Notes under the pieces: model-generated | Told to the model about the DNA's origin: nothing | Seen by the model: the letters and a program-made list of their open reading frames with translations, nothing else | Database searches by the model: none | NCBI GenBank assembly: GCA_913776045.1 | Contig: CAJYOI010000055.1 | Coordinates: 1 to 64,000 of the forward strand | Source of the DNA: an uncultured Sphingomonas sp. | GTDB lineage: Bacteria; Pseudomonadota; Alphaproteobacteria; Sphingomonadales; Sphingomonadaceae | Direction: 5' to 3' | Length of the DNA stretch: 64,000 bases | Part shown: in pieces, positions 33,764 to 43,419 of the stretch | Layout of the letters: each line of letters begins with the position of its first letter | Position numbering within the stretch: the first letter of the stretch is position 1 | Translations under genes and position numbers: made by a program

Positions 33764-35419
33764 ATGCGATTATACGTAACGGGGGCACTGGCCGCGCTGT
33801 TGATGCCGGCACTTGGGGCGCAGGACCTGCCGAAGACGGAGAGCCCGCCGGCGTCCGCCCACCCGATCTGCGGTGGCGACGACGTCGCGGCGAAGCGGCC
33901 GACGCTGCTCGAAGGCTATGGCAAGGGCGGTTGGGCGATCTCGACCACGGTGCCGCAGGCGCAGGCGTTCTTCGACAACGGCATGCAGTTGGGCGCTGCC
34001 TTTGCGCACAAGGCGTCGATTGCGGCAATGCAGGAGGCTGCGCGGCTCGATCCGGCGTGCGCGATGTGCGCCTGGGGGGATGCCTGGGCGTCGGGGCCGA
34101 CGCTCAACTACGACAAGGATGCGGACGAGACGGCGAAGCTGCATGTGCGTGCGAAGCAGGCGCAGGCGCTGGCGGCAACGTCCGGCACGCCGCTCGAACG
34201 CGCGCTGACCGATGCGCTCGTCCTACGCTATCGACCCGGCCAACCCAATGCCGGCGCCATCGCCTATGCGAACGCGATGGATGCGCTGGCCCGCGCCAAC
34301 CCGACCGACATCGCGATCGGGACGCTGGCGGCGGATGCGATGCTGCTCGCCGGTACGCGGGAAAAGAAGAATGGGCGGCCGATGATCGACCGTTCGGTCG
34401 TGCTGCTGCAGGACGCCTTGGCGCGCAACCCCGACTATTCGCCGGCGATCCACTTCTACATCCACGCGACCGAAATTGCCGACGTGCCCGACCGCGCGAC
34501 ACCCTATGCCGACCGCCTGCGTGCACTGGCGCCGAAGGCCAGCCACCTCGTCCATATGCCGAGCCACACCTATTACTGGATCGGCCGCTATCAGGACGCC
34601 GCCAACGCCAATGTCGCTGCGGTGAAATTGGGGATCGAAAACGCCAAGCGACTGGGCATGACCGGGCCGGACGGTGTCTGGGACCTGCCGTACCACGCGC
34701 ACAACGTCCATTTCGGCGTGGGCGGCGCGATGATGTCGGGCGACAGGGACGCGGCACTGCTGCTCAGCGACCCGCTGGTCGACGTCGCCGCGCGGCGGGA
34801 AAAGGGCTCGGTCTTCTGGCAGGCGATCGCCGGCATGGGCTATGCCGCGGAAGGGCGCTTCGCGGAGCCGGCGAAGGTGCTCGCCCTGCCCCAGCCCAAG
34901 CTGCCCTACGCACGCGCCTTCTGGCACTATGCCCGCGGCGAGGCGCTGGCGCGGCTGGGCAAGGCGGCCGAGGTGCGCGCCGAGGCGGATGCGATCGCGG
35001 CGCAGATGCGCACGCTCGACGACAAGGAGGGCAAGACGCTGGCGAAGATCGCCGCGCTGGTGCTCGGCGGACGCGCGGCCATGCTCGACGACGACCCGCG
35101 CAAGGCGGTGAAATTCTATGCCACGGCGGCCAGGATCGAGGAGGCCAAGCCGATCTCCCAATATTCCGATCCGCCGGTGTGGTGGTATCCGCCGCGTCGG
35201 TCGCTGGCAGAAGCCAGATTGGCCATGGGGGATGCCCGCGCGGCGCTGGCCGAAGCGGACGCGACGCTGAAGCGGCGGCCGAACGACCCGATGACCTTGT
35301 CGGTGCGCGCCCGGGCCCAGGCCGCACTGGGGACTGCGAGCGCTGCCGGGCGAGATGCGAAGAGGGCGCTGGCCGGCTGGCGCGGCAAGCGGGCGATGTT
35401 CGGCAAGGGGCTGACCTGA
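33764..35419 (+). CDS. Secreted TPR-repeat protein, 551 aa
   Basis: The N-terminus MRLYVTGALAALLMPALGAQ is a signal peptide. The mature chain is composed of helical TPR-like pairs; the first visible block, FFDNGMQLGAAFAHKASIAA followed by MQEAARLDPACAMCAWGDAW, is a family hallmark of tetratricopeptide proteins seen in many alphaproteobacteria. Later blocks (DRDAALLLSDPLVD, LAEARLAMGDARAALAEADA) repeat the pattern. Probably a periplasmic scaffold; the partner is unknown. Confidence 0.8.
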   Translation: MRLYVTGALAALLMPALGAQDLPKTESPPASAHPICGGDDVAAKRPTLLEGYGKGGWAISTTVPQAQAFFDNGMQLGAAFAHKASIAAMQEAARLDPACAMCAWGDAWASGPTLNYDKDADETAKLHVRAKQAQALAATSGTPLERALTDALVLRYRPGQPNAGAIAYANAMDALARANPTDIAIGTLAADAMLLAGTREKKNGRPMIDRSVVLLQDALARNPDYSPAIHFYIHATEIADVPDRATPYADRLRALAPKASHLVHMPSHTYYWIGRYQDAANANVAAVKLGIENAKRLGMTGPDGVWDLPYHAHNVHFGVGGAMMSGDRDAALLLSDPLVDVAARREKGSVFWQAIAGMGYAAEGRFAEPAKVLALPQPKLPYARAFWHYARGEALARLGKAAEVRAEADAIAAQMRTLDDKEGKTLAKIAALVLGGRAAMLDDDPRKAVKFYATAARIEEAKPISQYSDPPVWWYPPRRSLAEARLAMGDARAALAEADATLKRRPNDPMTLSVRARAQAALGTASAAGRDAKRALAGWRGKRAMFGKGLT

Positions 35420-35449
35420 TGTCCCCCACTCCGTCAAGGGAGCCGGCTT

Positions 35450-36700
35450 TTACACCGGCGCGTCGATCGACGCCGGGGGTTCGCTGAACCACTTCGGCCC
35501 CGCCGGCGTCATGTAAAAGCAATCCTCCAACCGCACTCCGAATGTGCCCGGCAGATAAATTCCCGGCTCGTTCGAGAAACACATGCCCGGCGCGAGCGTC
35601 GTCGTCTCCCCGTGAACCAGATTCACCGGCTCGTGCCCGTCCATACCGATCCCATGCCCCGTGCGGTGGGACAGCCCCGGCAGGCGATAGCGTGGGCCGT
35701 AGCCCTTCGCCTCGTAGCTTGCGCGCACCGCGTCGTCGACGCTGCCGGCCGTCGCCCCGATTCGGGCCGCGGCGAAGGCGGTTGCCTGCCCCGCCCGGAC
35801 GTCGTCCCAGACCTTGCGCACCGCCGTAGGCACGCTGCCCTTCACGAAGGTGCGGGACACGTCGGACTGATAACCCTGCACGGTGCACCCGCAGTCCATC
35901 AGCACGACCGAACCCTGACGGACGACCTGCGGTTTGCGCGTTCCGTGGGGCAGAGCGGCGGCCTCGTCGACCAACGCCATCGAGAATTCCGGGCTACCGC
36001 CGAGCTTGCGAGTCGCCGCGCTCATCATCGCACCGATCTCCGCGCCGGTCATGCCGACCTCGACCCGCGGCACGGTGAAGCGATAGGCGGCGATCGTGAC
36101 GTCGGTAGCAAGCTGCATCAGCGCGATTTCGGCCGGCGTCTTGACCATGCGACACCCCCGCACGATCGGGTTCGCCGACACGAGGCGCGCGTTGGGGAGA
36201 GCTCGCTTCAACCCGTCGACCGCGAAATAGCGCACCGTCTCCTCGATTCCGATCGGTCGGGCGTCGAGCCTGCGCTCCTTTAGGAACGCGGCGACCAGTT
36301 TCAGCGGGTCTTCATCCTCCTGCCACACGCGAACCTCGGCAGGGATGCCCAGCGATTCGCGCACCGATGGTTCCTCGAAGAACGGCGTGACGACCAACGC
36401 GTCGCCCTCGACCGGCAAAACCGCCGCGGTCAGTCGCTCGCTGCGTCCCCAGCGGACACCGGTGAAATAGATCAGGCTCGATCCCGGCTCGATCAGCACC
36501 GCGCCGATGCCATTGGCCTTCATCAGCGCCTGCGCCCGGGCGACCCGCGCCGCGCGCTCTACCGCACCGATCGGCACCGCGACCGTCGTCACGTCGCGCA
36601 GTTCGGACAGGTCCGGCTCGGCCGCGCGGAGCAGCCCCGGACGGACGAGAAGCGGCAGCGCGGCGGCGCCGGCGACGAGGGTGCGACGGGTCAGGATCAT
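35450..36700 (-). CDS. M24-family metallopeptidase (Xaa-Pro type), exported
   Basis: An N-terminal creatinase-like domain (about 50-180) is followed by the pita-bread peptidase domain. Metal ligands are in place: VVLMDCGCTVQGYQSDVSRT (two Asp), GHGIGMDGHE (His), FSNEPGIYLPG (Glu) and VRLEDC (Glu). The start ILTRRTLVAGAAALPLLVRP is a twin-arginine-type signal, so the enzyme is probably periplasmic. It would act on X-Pro dipeptides or peptides. Divergent from the symporter gene at 36777. Confidence 0.88.
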   Translation of the reverse strand: MILTRRTLVAGAAALPLLVRPGLLRAAEPDLSELRDVTTVAVPIGAVERAARVARAQALMKANGIGAVLIEPGSSLIYFTGVRWGRSERLTAAVLPVEGDALVVTPFFEEPSVRESLGIPAEVRVWQEDEDPLKLVAAFLKERRLDARPIGIEETVRYFAVDGLKRALPNARLVSANPIVRGCRMVKTPAEIALMQLATDVTIAAYRFTVPRVEVGMTGAEIGAMMSAATRKLGGSPEFSMALVDEAAALPHGTRKPQVVRQGSVVLMDCGCTVQGYQSDVSRTFVKGSVPTAVRKVWDDVRAGQATAFAAARIGATAGSVDDAVRASYEAKGYGPRYRLPGLSHRTGHGIGMDGHEPVNLVHGETTTLAPGMCFSNEPGIYLPGTFGVRLEDCFYMTPAGPKWFSEPPASIDAPV

Positions 36701-36776
36701 GGTTTCGAACGATAGGGTGCTTGACCGCGCGGTCGCAATCCCCTTCCCTATACGGCACTTCTCGGGGAGAGATTCT

Positions 36777-38099
36777 TTGGCCAAGCGGCTGACCTATTAT
36801 ATTCTCGGCGCGCTGATCGCGGGCATCGTCTGCGGCCTGGTGCTGAACGCGATCTTCGACGGCACCGAAGCGGGGGCGGCGACGCTGAAGTCGATCGCCT
36901 ATTATCTGTCGATCGTCACGACCGTGTTCCTGCGCCTGATCAAGATGATCATCGCGCCTCTCGTCTTCTCGACACTGGTCGTCGGCATCGCGCACATGGG
37001 CGACACCGCGGCGCTGGGACGTGTCGGACTACGCTCGATCCTGTGGTTCGTCGGCGCGAGCCTGCTGTCGTTGACGCTCGGCCTGATACTGGTGAACCTG
37101 TTCCAGCCGGGCGTCGGCCTGAGCATCCCGATTCCGCCGGCCGATGCGACGAGCGGCGTCGACAAGGCGGCGTTCGATTTCAAAAATTTCGTCTCCCACG
37201 TCTTTCCCGCCTCTGGCATCGAGGCGATGGCGAACAACGAAATCCTGCAGATCGTCATCTTCTCGGTCTTCATCGGCGTCGCGATCACCGCGGTCGGCGA
37301 GAAGGCGGCACCTCTGGTCAAGGGGATCGAGGCGCTGGTGCAGGTGATGCTGCAGGTGACCAACTACGTCATGCGGTTCGCGCCGTTCGCCGTGTTCGCG
37401 GCGGTGACGGCGACGCTGGCGGAGCGCGGCCCCGAAATCCTCGGCACCCTCGGCTATTTCATGCTGACCTTCTACATCGCGCTCGGCCTGCTGTGGTGCG
37501 TGCTGATCGGCATCTGTTATCTGCTGGTCGGCACGCGCACCGGGCTGCTGGTCAAATACATCCGCGATCCGCTGTTGCTCGCCTTCACGACCGCATCGTC
37601 GGAGGCCGCCTATCCGCGCACGCTGGAGGCGCTCGACAAGTTCGGTGTGCCGCCGCGGATCGCCAGCTTCGTGCTGCCGCTCGGCTATTCGTTCAACCTC
37701 GACGGCTCGATGATCTATATGACCTTCGCGACGATGTTCATCGCGCAGGCCTATGGCATCGAGATGACGCTGGGCCATCAGATCACCATGCTGCTGATCC
37801 TGATGATCACGTCGAAGGGCATCGCGGGCGTGCCGCGCGCCAGCCTGGTCGTCATCGCCGGCACGCTGTCGTTCTTCGACATTCCCGAGGCGGGCCTGCT
37901 GCTGATCCTGGCGATCGACCATTTCCTCGACATGGGTCGATCGGCGACCAACGTCGTGGGCAATGCGGTCGCCGCGACGGTCATCGCCAAATGGGAAGGC
38001 GACCGGCTCGACCCGATCGAGAGCCCGGTGATCGACGCGCCCCAGGCCCCAAGCGGGCAAGGACCCGCGGCGGACGTCGACAGCTTCCGCAAAGTCTGA
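36777..38099 (+). CDS. Dicarboxylate/amino acid:cation symporter (DAACS/SDF family)
   Basis: A 440-residue membrane carrier of the GltP/DctA family. Conserved parts: FLRLIKMIIAPLVFSTLVVG, the serine-rich reentrant loop AFTTASSEAAYPRTLEALDK, the second loop SKGIAGVPRASLVVIAGTL, and SFNLDGSMIYMTFATMFIAQ and DMGRSATNVVGNAVAA at the substrate and cation sites. TTG 36777 lies eight bases after GGGGAGAG and no ATG fits upstream. Substrate (glutamate, aspartate or C4-dicarboxylates) is not decided by sequence alone. Confidence 0.9.
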   Translation: MAKRLTYYILGALIAGIVCGLVLNAIFDGTEAGAATLKSIAYYLSIVTTVFLRLIKMIIAPLVFSTLVVGIAHMGDTAALGRVGLRSILWFVGASLLSLTLGLILVNLFQPGVGLSIPIPPADATSGVDKAAFDFKNFVSHVFPASGIEAMANNEILQIVIFSVFIGVAITAVGEKAAPLVKGIEALVQVMLQVTNYVMRFAPFAVFAAVTATLAERGPEILGTLGYFMLTFYIALGLLWCVLIGICYLLVGTRTGLLVKYIRDPLLLAFTTASSEAAYPRTLEALDKFGVPPRIASFVLPLGYSFNLDGSMIYMTFATMFIAQAYGIEMTLGHQITMLLILMITSKGIAGVPRASLVVIAGTLSFFDIPEAGLLLILAIDHFLDMGRSATNVVGNAVAATVIAKWEGDRLDPIESPVIDAPQAPSGQGPAADVDSFRKV

Positions 38100-38129
38100 G
38101 GGAGGGGGCGTCCCCTCCCCGTTCGGGCG

Positions 38130-38756
38130 TCAGGCGTACGCGTACGGTCCGCCCGCTGCCAGCGCCCGCTGGTACGCCGGGCGGGCATGGATCTTCTCCA
38201 GCCAAGCGATCGTCGCCGGGCGGCTGGCGTCGAGCCCGGCGCGACTGCGGGCGGCCTCCAGCGGAAAGCTCATCATGACGTCGGCCGCGGTCATCTCGTC
38301 GCCGGCGAACCATGGGCGACTGGCGAGTTCGCGCTCGACCCAGTCGAGATGGACGTCGATCATCGGCTGGATACGCTTTTGCGCGCGCTTGCCGAGGAAT
38401 GGGATGCGACCAAGCACCAGCTTCACCAAGAGCGGCGGCATCAGCGAGCCTTCGGCATAATGGAGGAAGTGACGGTAGCGGAGCACCCCGTCGCGGTGCG
38501 CCGGCGCGCCGAGCTTCCCATCTGCCCTCTCGACGAGATATTCGACGATCGCTCCCGTCTCGGCGATCGCGCGCTCGCCATCGGTCAGGATCGGCGACTT
38601 GCCCAGCGGATGAACCTGGCGCAGCTCGCCGGGTGCGAGCATCGTCACCGGATTGCGGTCGTAGCGCTTGACCGCATAGGGCAACTCCAGTTCCTCCAGT
38701 AGCCAGAGCACGCGTTGCGAGCGGCTGTTCTCGAGGTGGTGGACCGTCAGCGTCAT
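38130..38756 (-). CDS. Glutathione S-transferase family protein
   Basis: The thioredoxin-like N-domain (HHLENSRSQRVLWLLEELEL, HPLGKSPILTDGERAIAETG with the GSH-binding SxA-like loop) and helical C-domain are complete at 208 residues. The Ser in ENSRS is the probable catalytic residue, as in beta/Ure2-like groups. Three in-frame ATGs exist; 38756 is six bases after AGAGG. The stop is 21 bases before the preceding methyltransferase reading ends at 38778, so the two may be cotranscribed. Confidence 0.88.
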   Translation of the reverse strand: MTLTVHHLENSRSQRVLWLLEELELPYAVKRYDRNPVTMLAPGELRQVHPLGKSPILTDGERAIAETGAIVEYLVERADGKLGAPAHRDGVLRYRHFLHYAEGSLMPPLLVKLVLGRIPFLGKRAQKRIQPMIDVHLDWVERELASRPWFAGDEMTAADVMMSFPLEAARSRAGLDASRPATIAWLEKIHARPAYQRALAAGGPYAYA

Positions 38757-38777
38757 CGGCATCCTCTCACTCATGGG

Positions 38778-39686
38778 TCAGGCCTTGGCCGACCATATCC
38801 AGGCGGCGGCAGGGAAGTCGACCGCATCGGTGGTGCGATAGCGGTCGATGACGCCGCGCAAGCGATCGATCGCGGCGCCGCGGTCCCCGTCCGCCATCCC
38901 ACGCAACGCGGCGGCAGCAGGTCCGATCCGCTGCAGCATTTCGAGCGCATCGCCGAGCGGATCGGTCCCGCCGCCGGCACGGTAGGCGAAAGCGACGGGC
39001 GTCGCGTGCGCATCACGCCATCCCGCCCCCGCCAGGATGCCCGCAACACGGTCGCGATCGGCAAAGGCGAACGGACCGGGCCCCGATCCTGGTGGAGACA
39101 GGCCGAGCGCTTCGGCCGGAGCGGTGGCGAAGGCGTTGGCCGACCAATTTCGAAAGCAGGAGAAGATAAGTCGCGCGCCCGGCACCGCGGCGTGGCGCAG
39201 CGTTGCGAAGGCGGCGACCGGATCGTCGAAGAACATTACACCGTGGCGGGAATAGAGCAGGTCGAACGGTGCGTGGACGGTGGCGAGATCGAGCGCGTCA
39301 CCGGCGAGGAAGGTGACATTTCCAACCGCCCCGCCCTGCTCCGGAGCAGGCCGATCCGAATGGGCGTCGCTCGACCCGCATATGGCGCCGGGAATCCGCC
39401 CACGCGAGAGCACGGCGCGGATGAGGCGATCGTTGGCGATGTCAACCAACGACGTGGACAGATCGACGCCGATGATCGTCGCGTCCGTTCGCGTCGTCGC
39501 GAGGGCGAGGCTGGTGCCGCCCGCTCCGCAACCGATATCGAGCGCCCGGAACGGCCTGTCCGGGGCCACCGCCAGTATCGCCGCATCGAGATGACGCGAC
39601 AGGTCGGCGAAGCTGCGGTCGGTGCGCCGCCATTCTGCGGCCCATACATCGCCGACGCGGCCGGTCCAGTCGGTGGGGCTGGTCAT
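38778..39686 (-). CDS. SAM-dependent methyltransferase, 302 aa
   Basis: A class I methyltransferase: motif I ALDIGCGAGGTSLALA at about 53-68, motif II IIGVDLSTSLVDIA, and the motif IV-like FDLLYSRHGVMFFDDPVAAF. The C-terminal third probably gives substrate specificity. ATG 39686 gives WTGRVGDVWAAEWRRTDRSF, the typical start; the longer reading upstream is the recA terminator region. Substrate unknown. It lies just upstream of the GST gene on the same strand. Confidence 0.85.
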   Translation of the reverse strand: MTSPTDWTGRVGDVWAAEWRRTDRSFADLSRHLDAAILAVAPDRPFRALDIGCGAGGTSLALATTRTDATIIGVDLSTSLVDIANDRLIRAVLSRGRIPGAICGSSDAHSDRPAPEQGGAVGNVTFLAGDALDLATVHAPFDLLYSRHGVMFFDDPVAAFATLRHAAVPGARLIFSCFRNWSANAFATAPAEALGLSPPGSGPGPFAFADRDRVAGILAGAGWRDAHATPVAFAYRAGGGTDPLGDALEMLQRIGPAAAALRGMADGDRGAAIDRLRGVIDRYRTTDAVDFPAAAWIWSAKA

Positions 39687-39744
39687 CCCCGTCCCTCGCA
39701 AAGTTGAGAAAGTTGAGACATGCGGCGCGCATCCACCGCCGCCT

Positions 39745-39782
39745 GAAAAACGAAAGGGCCCGCCGCGCGCGACGAGCCCTTC
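39745..39782 (-). terminator. Terminator after recA
   Basis: On the minus strand AAGGGC...GCCCTT arms (39776-39781 and 39754-39759) with extra CG pairs inside are followed by TCGTTTTTC. It lies about 60 bases past the recA stop and just before the methyltransferase start. Confidence 0.8.
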
Positions 39783-39840
39783 CAGATGATCGCATCGATC
39801 CGACGATCCGCCGGCGGATGCGACCGAGACACCCAAGGCC

Positions 39841-40911
39841 TCAGAGATCGTCCTCGGCATCCGGGCCGGTCATCATTTCCTCGGCGACCTTTTCGGTGCG
39901 CTGGCGAATTGCCTTTTCCAGACGATCGGTCAGCTCCTGATTTTCCTTCAGAAAGGTCTTGGCATTCTCGCGACCCTGACCGATGCGGATGCTGTCGTAG
40001 CTGAACCACGCACCCGCCTTTTCGACCAGGCCCGCCTTCACGCCGAGATCGAGGATCTCGCCGATCTTCGAAATGCCTTCGCCATACATGATGTCAAATT
40101 CGACCTGCTTGAACGGCGGGGCGACCTTGTTCTTCACCACCTTCACGCGGGTCGCGTTGCCGATGATGTCTTCCTTGTCCTTGATCTGCCCGGTGCGACG
40201 GATGTCGAGGCGGACCGAGGCGTAGAATTTCAGCGCGTTGCCGCCCGTCGTCGTCTCCGGGTTGCCGTACATCACGCCGATCTTCATGCGCAGCTGGTTG
40301 ATGAAGATCACCATGCAGCGCGAACGGCTGATCGAGCCTGTCAGCTTGCGCAACGACTGCGACATCAGGCGTGCCTGCAGGCCAACGTGGCTATCGCCCA
40401 TCTCACCTTCGATTTCGGCGCGCGGCACGAGCGCGGCGACCGAATCGACCACCAGCACGTCGATCGCGTTGGAGCGGACCAAAGTATCGGTAATTTCCAG
40501 CGCCTGTTCGCCGGTATCCGGCTGCGACACGATCAGTTCGTCGATGTTGACGCCCAGCTTCTTCGCATAGACCGGGTCGAGAGCGTGTTCGGCATCGACG
40601 AAGGCCGCAGTGCCGCCGTTCTTCTGCGCCTCCGCGATGACGTGCAGCGCCAGCGTCGTCTTGCCCGACGATTCCGGGCCATAGACCTCGATCACGCGAC
40701 CGCGCGGCAGGCCGCCGACGCCGAGCGCGATGTCGAGTCCGAGCGAGCCGGTCGAGATCGCCTCGACCTGCATCGCTTCTTTCTGGCCCAGCTTCATTGC
40801 CGAGCCCTTGCCGAACGCGCGGTCGATCTGCGCGAGAGCGGCATCCAATGCCTTTTGCCGATCAGAATTCGTTGCCATGCCGCTGTCGATGACCTTCAGG
40901 TTCGCTGCCAT
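39841..40911 (-). CDS. recA: Recombinase A
   Basis: RecA, 356 residues: strand exchange and activation of LexA self-cleavage. Walker A GPESSGKT, the [20 protein letters not shown]-like loop 2 (here [20 protein letters not shown]) and [20 protein letters not shown] are present; the C-terminus is acidic (GPDAEDDL). ATG 40911 follows GGAG by eight bases; ATG 40878 is the shorter alternative. A perfect LexA box is 78 bases upstream. Confidence 0.97.
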   Translation of the reverse strand: MAANLKVIDSGMATNSDRQKALDAALAQIDRAFGKGSAMKLGQKEAMQVEAISTGSLGLDIALGVGGLPRGRVIEVYGPESSGKTTLALHVIAEAQKNGGTAAFVDAEHALDPVYAKKLGVNIDELIVSQPDTGEQALEITDTLVRSNAIDVLVVDSVAALVPRAEIEGEMGDSHVGLQARLMSQSLRKLTGSISRSRCMVIFINQLRMKIGVMYGNPETTTGGNALKFYASVRLDIRRTGQIKDKEDIIGNATRVKVVKNKVAPPFKQVEFDIMYGEGISKIGEILDLGVKAGLVEKAGAWFSYDSIRIGQGRENAKTFLKENQELTDRLEKAIRQRTEKVAEEMMTGPDAEDDL

Positions 40912-40988
40912 GTGGGGAGCTCCATCGCTAGGGCATCCAGTTGCCCTGTTCAACTTAACTGCGACTACGTACGCCACATGTTCCGCGA

Positions 40989-41003
40989 GAACAAGTGTGG
41001 AAC
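40989..41003 (-). promoter_or_regulatory. LexA box of recA
   Basis: GAAC-N7-GAAC on the plus strand (40989-40992, 41000-41003), that is GTTC-N7-GTTC on the recA strand, exactly the alphaproteobacterial SOS consensus. An extra inverted GTTC at 40980-40983 stands five bases left of it. It lies 78 bases upstream of the recA start. Confidence 0.88.
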
Positions 41004-41075
41004 ATGGATTTTTCTGTGGTCAAATCGGCTCTATACGCCACAGTCGGCGCCTGTCGTCCCGCGGAGATCCTGCCC

Positions 41076-42572
41076 GTGTCCCTCGCTGCCCTGATCGCCC
41101 CGCTGATCCTGCAATCCGCCCCGGCGACCGTCGATCCCGATACGCGCGCCTGGTGGGCCATGACCGCCGCGCTGTCGAACAACGTCATGGAGGGTCGCGA
41201 CGTCGGCAGCGCGGGCCATGAACGTGCCGCCACGCTCGTGGCAGAGCGCTTGGCCAAGGCGGGCGTCCAACCGACAGGCGAGGCCGGCGGATGGTTCCAG
41301 CGCGTGCCGATGGAGGAGATGGCGATCCCCCGCGCGACGATCCATGTCGGCGGTCGCCCGTTGCGCTTCCTCCACGATCTCTACGCGTTGCCGGGACAGG
41401 TGCCGCAGGCGATCGACTATCCGCTTGCCTATCGCGGCTATTGCGCGGCGGACGCGCTGGGCGATGTCCGGGGCAAGATCGTCCTCTGCCACGGGTCGCG
41501 GCGGGCGGGTATGCCCTCCCCGGCCGATCGCGTGGCGGCCCTGCGCAAGGGCGGCGCGGAGGGGCTGATCACGATCGCCGACCCCGGCTTCACCGTCGAA
41601 CCGCCCCGCTGGCCCTATGCCTATGCGCGATCGGTGCGGATTCGCGGCAGCCTGGTCGTCCCGGCGTCGCTGCCGCAGATGACACTACGCGCGGGCGCGC
41701 TCACGACCGTGCTCGCTGGCAGCGGGCACGACGCCGCCGCCTTGATCGCGGCCGGTAGCGAAGGACGCCCCCTGCCCGCCTTCGATCTGACCACGCGCTT
41801 TACCGCCCGATTCCCGATGACCCACCGCAGCCTCGGCGCATCGAACGTGATCGGCATCCTGCCCGGCACCGACCCGGCGCTGGCCAACCAGGCGATCGTG
41901 CTGACCGCGCATCTGGACGGCTATGGACGCGGCACGCCGGTCGACGGCGATGGGCTGTACGACGGGACGCTCGACGATGCGGCCTATGTCGCGCTGCTGG
42001 TGCGACTGGCCGAACGGCGTGACGGCAAGGGGTTTCGCCGGCCGATCCTGTTCGCGATCGTGACGGGCGAGGAAAAGGGGCTGCTGGGCACGCGCTGGTT
42101 CCTCGATCATCCCACGATCCCGCGCGCGCGGATGGCGGCGAACATCAATCTCGATCAGCTACGCCCGATCTTTCCGCTGAAGCTGCTGACGGTCCATGCA
42201 CTGGATGCGACAACGCTGGGTGACGATGCCCGGGCGGTCGCGCAGGCGATGGGCGTCGCGGTGCAGGCCGATCCCGAGCCCGAGCGCAACCTGCTGCGCC
42301 GATCGGACCATTGGCCGTTCCTACAGGCGGGCGTGCCGGCGACCAGCTTCGTCTTCGGCTATCGCCCCGGCAGCGCGAGCGAGGCGATCTATCGCCGCTG
42401 GTATGTCACCGGGTACCACACGCCGAAGGACGATCTGAGACAGGCGATCGACTGGAAGGCCGCGGCGGATTTCAACCGCTTCTTCTACACGCTCGTCGAT
42501 CGTGTCGCGAGTCAGGATGCGCCACCCGCGTGGAAGGTCGGCGGCAAGGCGAGCCTGGGGCTCACCCCGTAG
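41076..42572 (+). CDS. M28-family zinc metallopeptidase with PA-like insert
   Basis: An exported aminopeptidase-type enzyme. GTG 41076 (ten bases after GGAG) gives a short signal peptide (VSLAALIAPLILQSAPATV). A PA-like domain occupies about 110-240. The M28 core has VLTAHLDGYG (His and Asp ligands), DDAAY (bridging Asp), VTGEEKGLLGTRWFLDHP (catalytic Glu pair), NINLDQLRP (Asp) and YHTPKDD (His). AHLDGYG replaces the common AHYDHLG, keeping the ligands. It is divergent from recA and its promoter lies in the same region. Confidence 0.88.
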   Translation: MSLAALIAPLILQSAPATVDPDTRAWWAMTAALSNNVMEGRDVGSAGHERAATLVAERLAKAGVQPTGEAGGWFQRVPMEEMAIPRATIHVGGRPLRFLHDLYALPGQVPQAIDYPLAYRGYCAADALGDVRGKIVLCHGSRRAGMPSPADRVAALRKGGAEGLITIADPGFTVEPPRWPYAYARSVRIRGSLVVPASLPQMTLRAGALTTVLAGSGHDAAALIAAGSEGRPLPAFDLTTRFTARFPMTHRSLGASNVIGILPGTDPALANQAIVLTAHLDGYGRGTPVDGDGLYDGTLDDAAYVALLVRLAERRDGKGFRRPILFAIVTGEEKGLLGTRWFLDHPTIPRARMAANINLDQLRPIFPLKLLTVHALDATTLGDDARAVAQAMGVAVQADPEPERNLLRRSDHWPFLQAGVPATSFVFGYRPGSASEAIYRRWYVTGYHTPKDDLRQAIDWKAAADFNRFFYTLVDRVASQDAPPAWKVGGKASLGLTP

Positions 42573-42840
42573 CGGCGTCCCCGCGCGTCCAGTCGAGCAT
42601 TTCCGGTGTCACCCAGCCATTCACGTAGTTCACATAGTACACGCCGAACAGGATCGTCGCGACGACGGTGACGCGCAGCGCGATCCGGCCGGCGGCGAAA
42701 TGATGCGGGGCGCTATCGGCCTGCCCGGGAATCCGCTGGCCACCCACTTCGTCGGTGGTCCGCACGCCGAACGGCAGGACGAGGAAGACGGAGAACGCCC
42801 AGAACAGGACGTAGATGGCCAGGGCGGATGTCCAACGCAT
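42562..42840 (-). CDS. DUF1467-family small membrane protein
   Basis: A 92-residue protein with two membrane helices (LAIYVLFWAFSVFLVLPFGV and VTVVATILFGVYYVNYV) separated by a short loop RTTDEVGG, the DUF1467 pattern found throughout alphaproteobacteria. The start at 42840 removes an unrelated leader. The last 11 bases overlap the 3' end of the M28 peptidase gene on the other strand. Function unknown. Confidence 0.85.
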   Translation of the reverse strand: MRWTSALAIYVLFWAFSVFLVLPFGVRTTDEVGGQRIPGQADSAPHHFAAGRIALRVTVVATILFGVYYVNYVNGWVTPEMLDWTRGDAATG

Positions 42841-42901
42841 GGCGTCGTCCCTAGCGCGGGACGGCGGCGCTGCCCACTCACCTCTCGCAATAACGGCGGA
42901 C

Positions 42902-42930
42902 AAAAAAAGGGGCGGCCGTGGCCACCCCTT
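42902..42930 (-). terminator. Terminator of the tonB-exb operon
   Basis: On the minus strand AAGGGGTGGCC and GGCCGCCCCTT form a stem that ends in seven Ts. It lies 35 bases after the second exbD stop. Confidence 0.9.
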
Positions 42931-42964
42931 GCATCAGCATCCCGCTGTTCGATCCGGCAAAGGA

Positions 42965-43387
42965 TCAGAAGGCGTTGCGATACTGTTCGTTGCCGACGAA
43001 GCCCAGCTTCGACACGTTCGCGCGCTTGATGATCGCGAGAACCTGGTCGACCTTCTCGTACCGGGCCGAGGGGTCCGGACGGAAGTGCAGTTCCGGCTGC
43101 GGTGCCATCACGACCGTGCGGTCGAGATACTGTCGCAGCGTCACTTCGTCGATCGGCGCGCCGTTCCAGTAGGTCTGGCCCTGCGGGTCGATCGTCAGCG
43201 TGTTCTTGTCCGACTGGATGTCCTGCCGGTTGTTCGAGTTCTGCGGGAGGTCGACCTTCACCGCATGCGTCTGGATGGGGATCGTGATGATGAACATGAT
43301 GAGGAGCACGAGCATGACGTCGATCAACGGCGTCGTGTTCATTTCCATCATCGGCTCGCCGTCGTCCTTGCCGCCGCTCATAGCCAT
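42965..43387 (-). CDS. exbD: ExbD/TolR-family biopolymer transport protein (second copy)
   Basis: One N-terminal membrane helix with the proton-site aspartate in NTTPLIDVMLVLLIMFII (D23), then a periplasmic domain with the usual ending YEKVDQVLAIIKRANVSKLG. 140 residues. It is the last gene of tonB-exbB-exbD-exbD and is 32 bases from the first exbD. Two different exbD genes in one TonB operon are usual in sphingomonads and xanthomonads, where the pair may form a heteromeric stator or serve different receptors. Confidence 0.93.
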   Translation of the reverse strand: MAMSGGKDDGEPMMEMNTTPLIDVMLVLLIMFIITIPIQTHAVKVDLPQNSNNRQDIQSDKNTLTIDPQGQTYWNGAPIDEVTLRQYLDRTVVMAPQPELHFRPDPSARYEKVDQVLAIIKRANVSKLGFVGNEQYRNAF

Positions 43388-43419
43388 TTCAAGATACTCC
43401 TAGACTGTGCCGCAGCAGC

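Noticed and set aside
34223-35437. 404-codon frame opposite the TPR gene
   Set aside because: Arg/His-rich antisense shadow of a gene with a good signal peptide and repeats.
33673-35487. 604-codon frame overlapping the TPR gene
   Set aside because: A GC-rich shadow in another frame of 33764-35419; glycine, alanine and arginine dominate and no domain is found.
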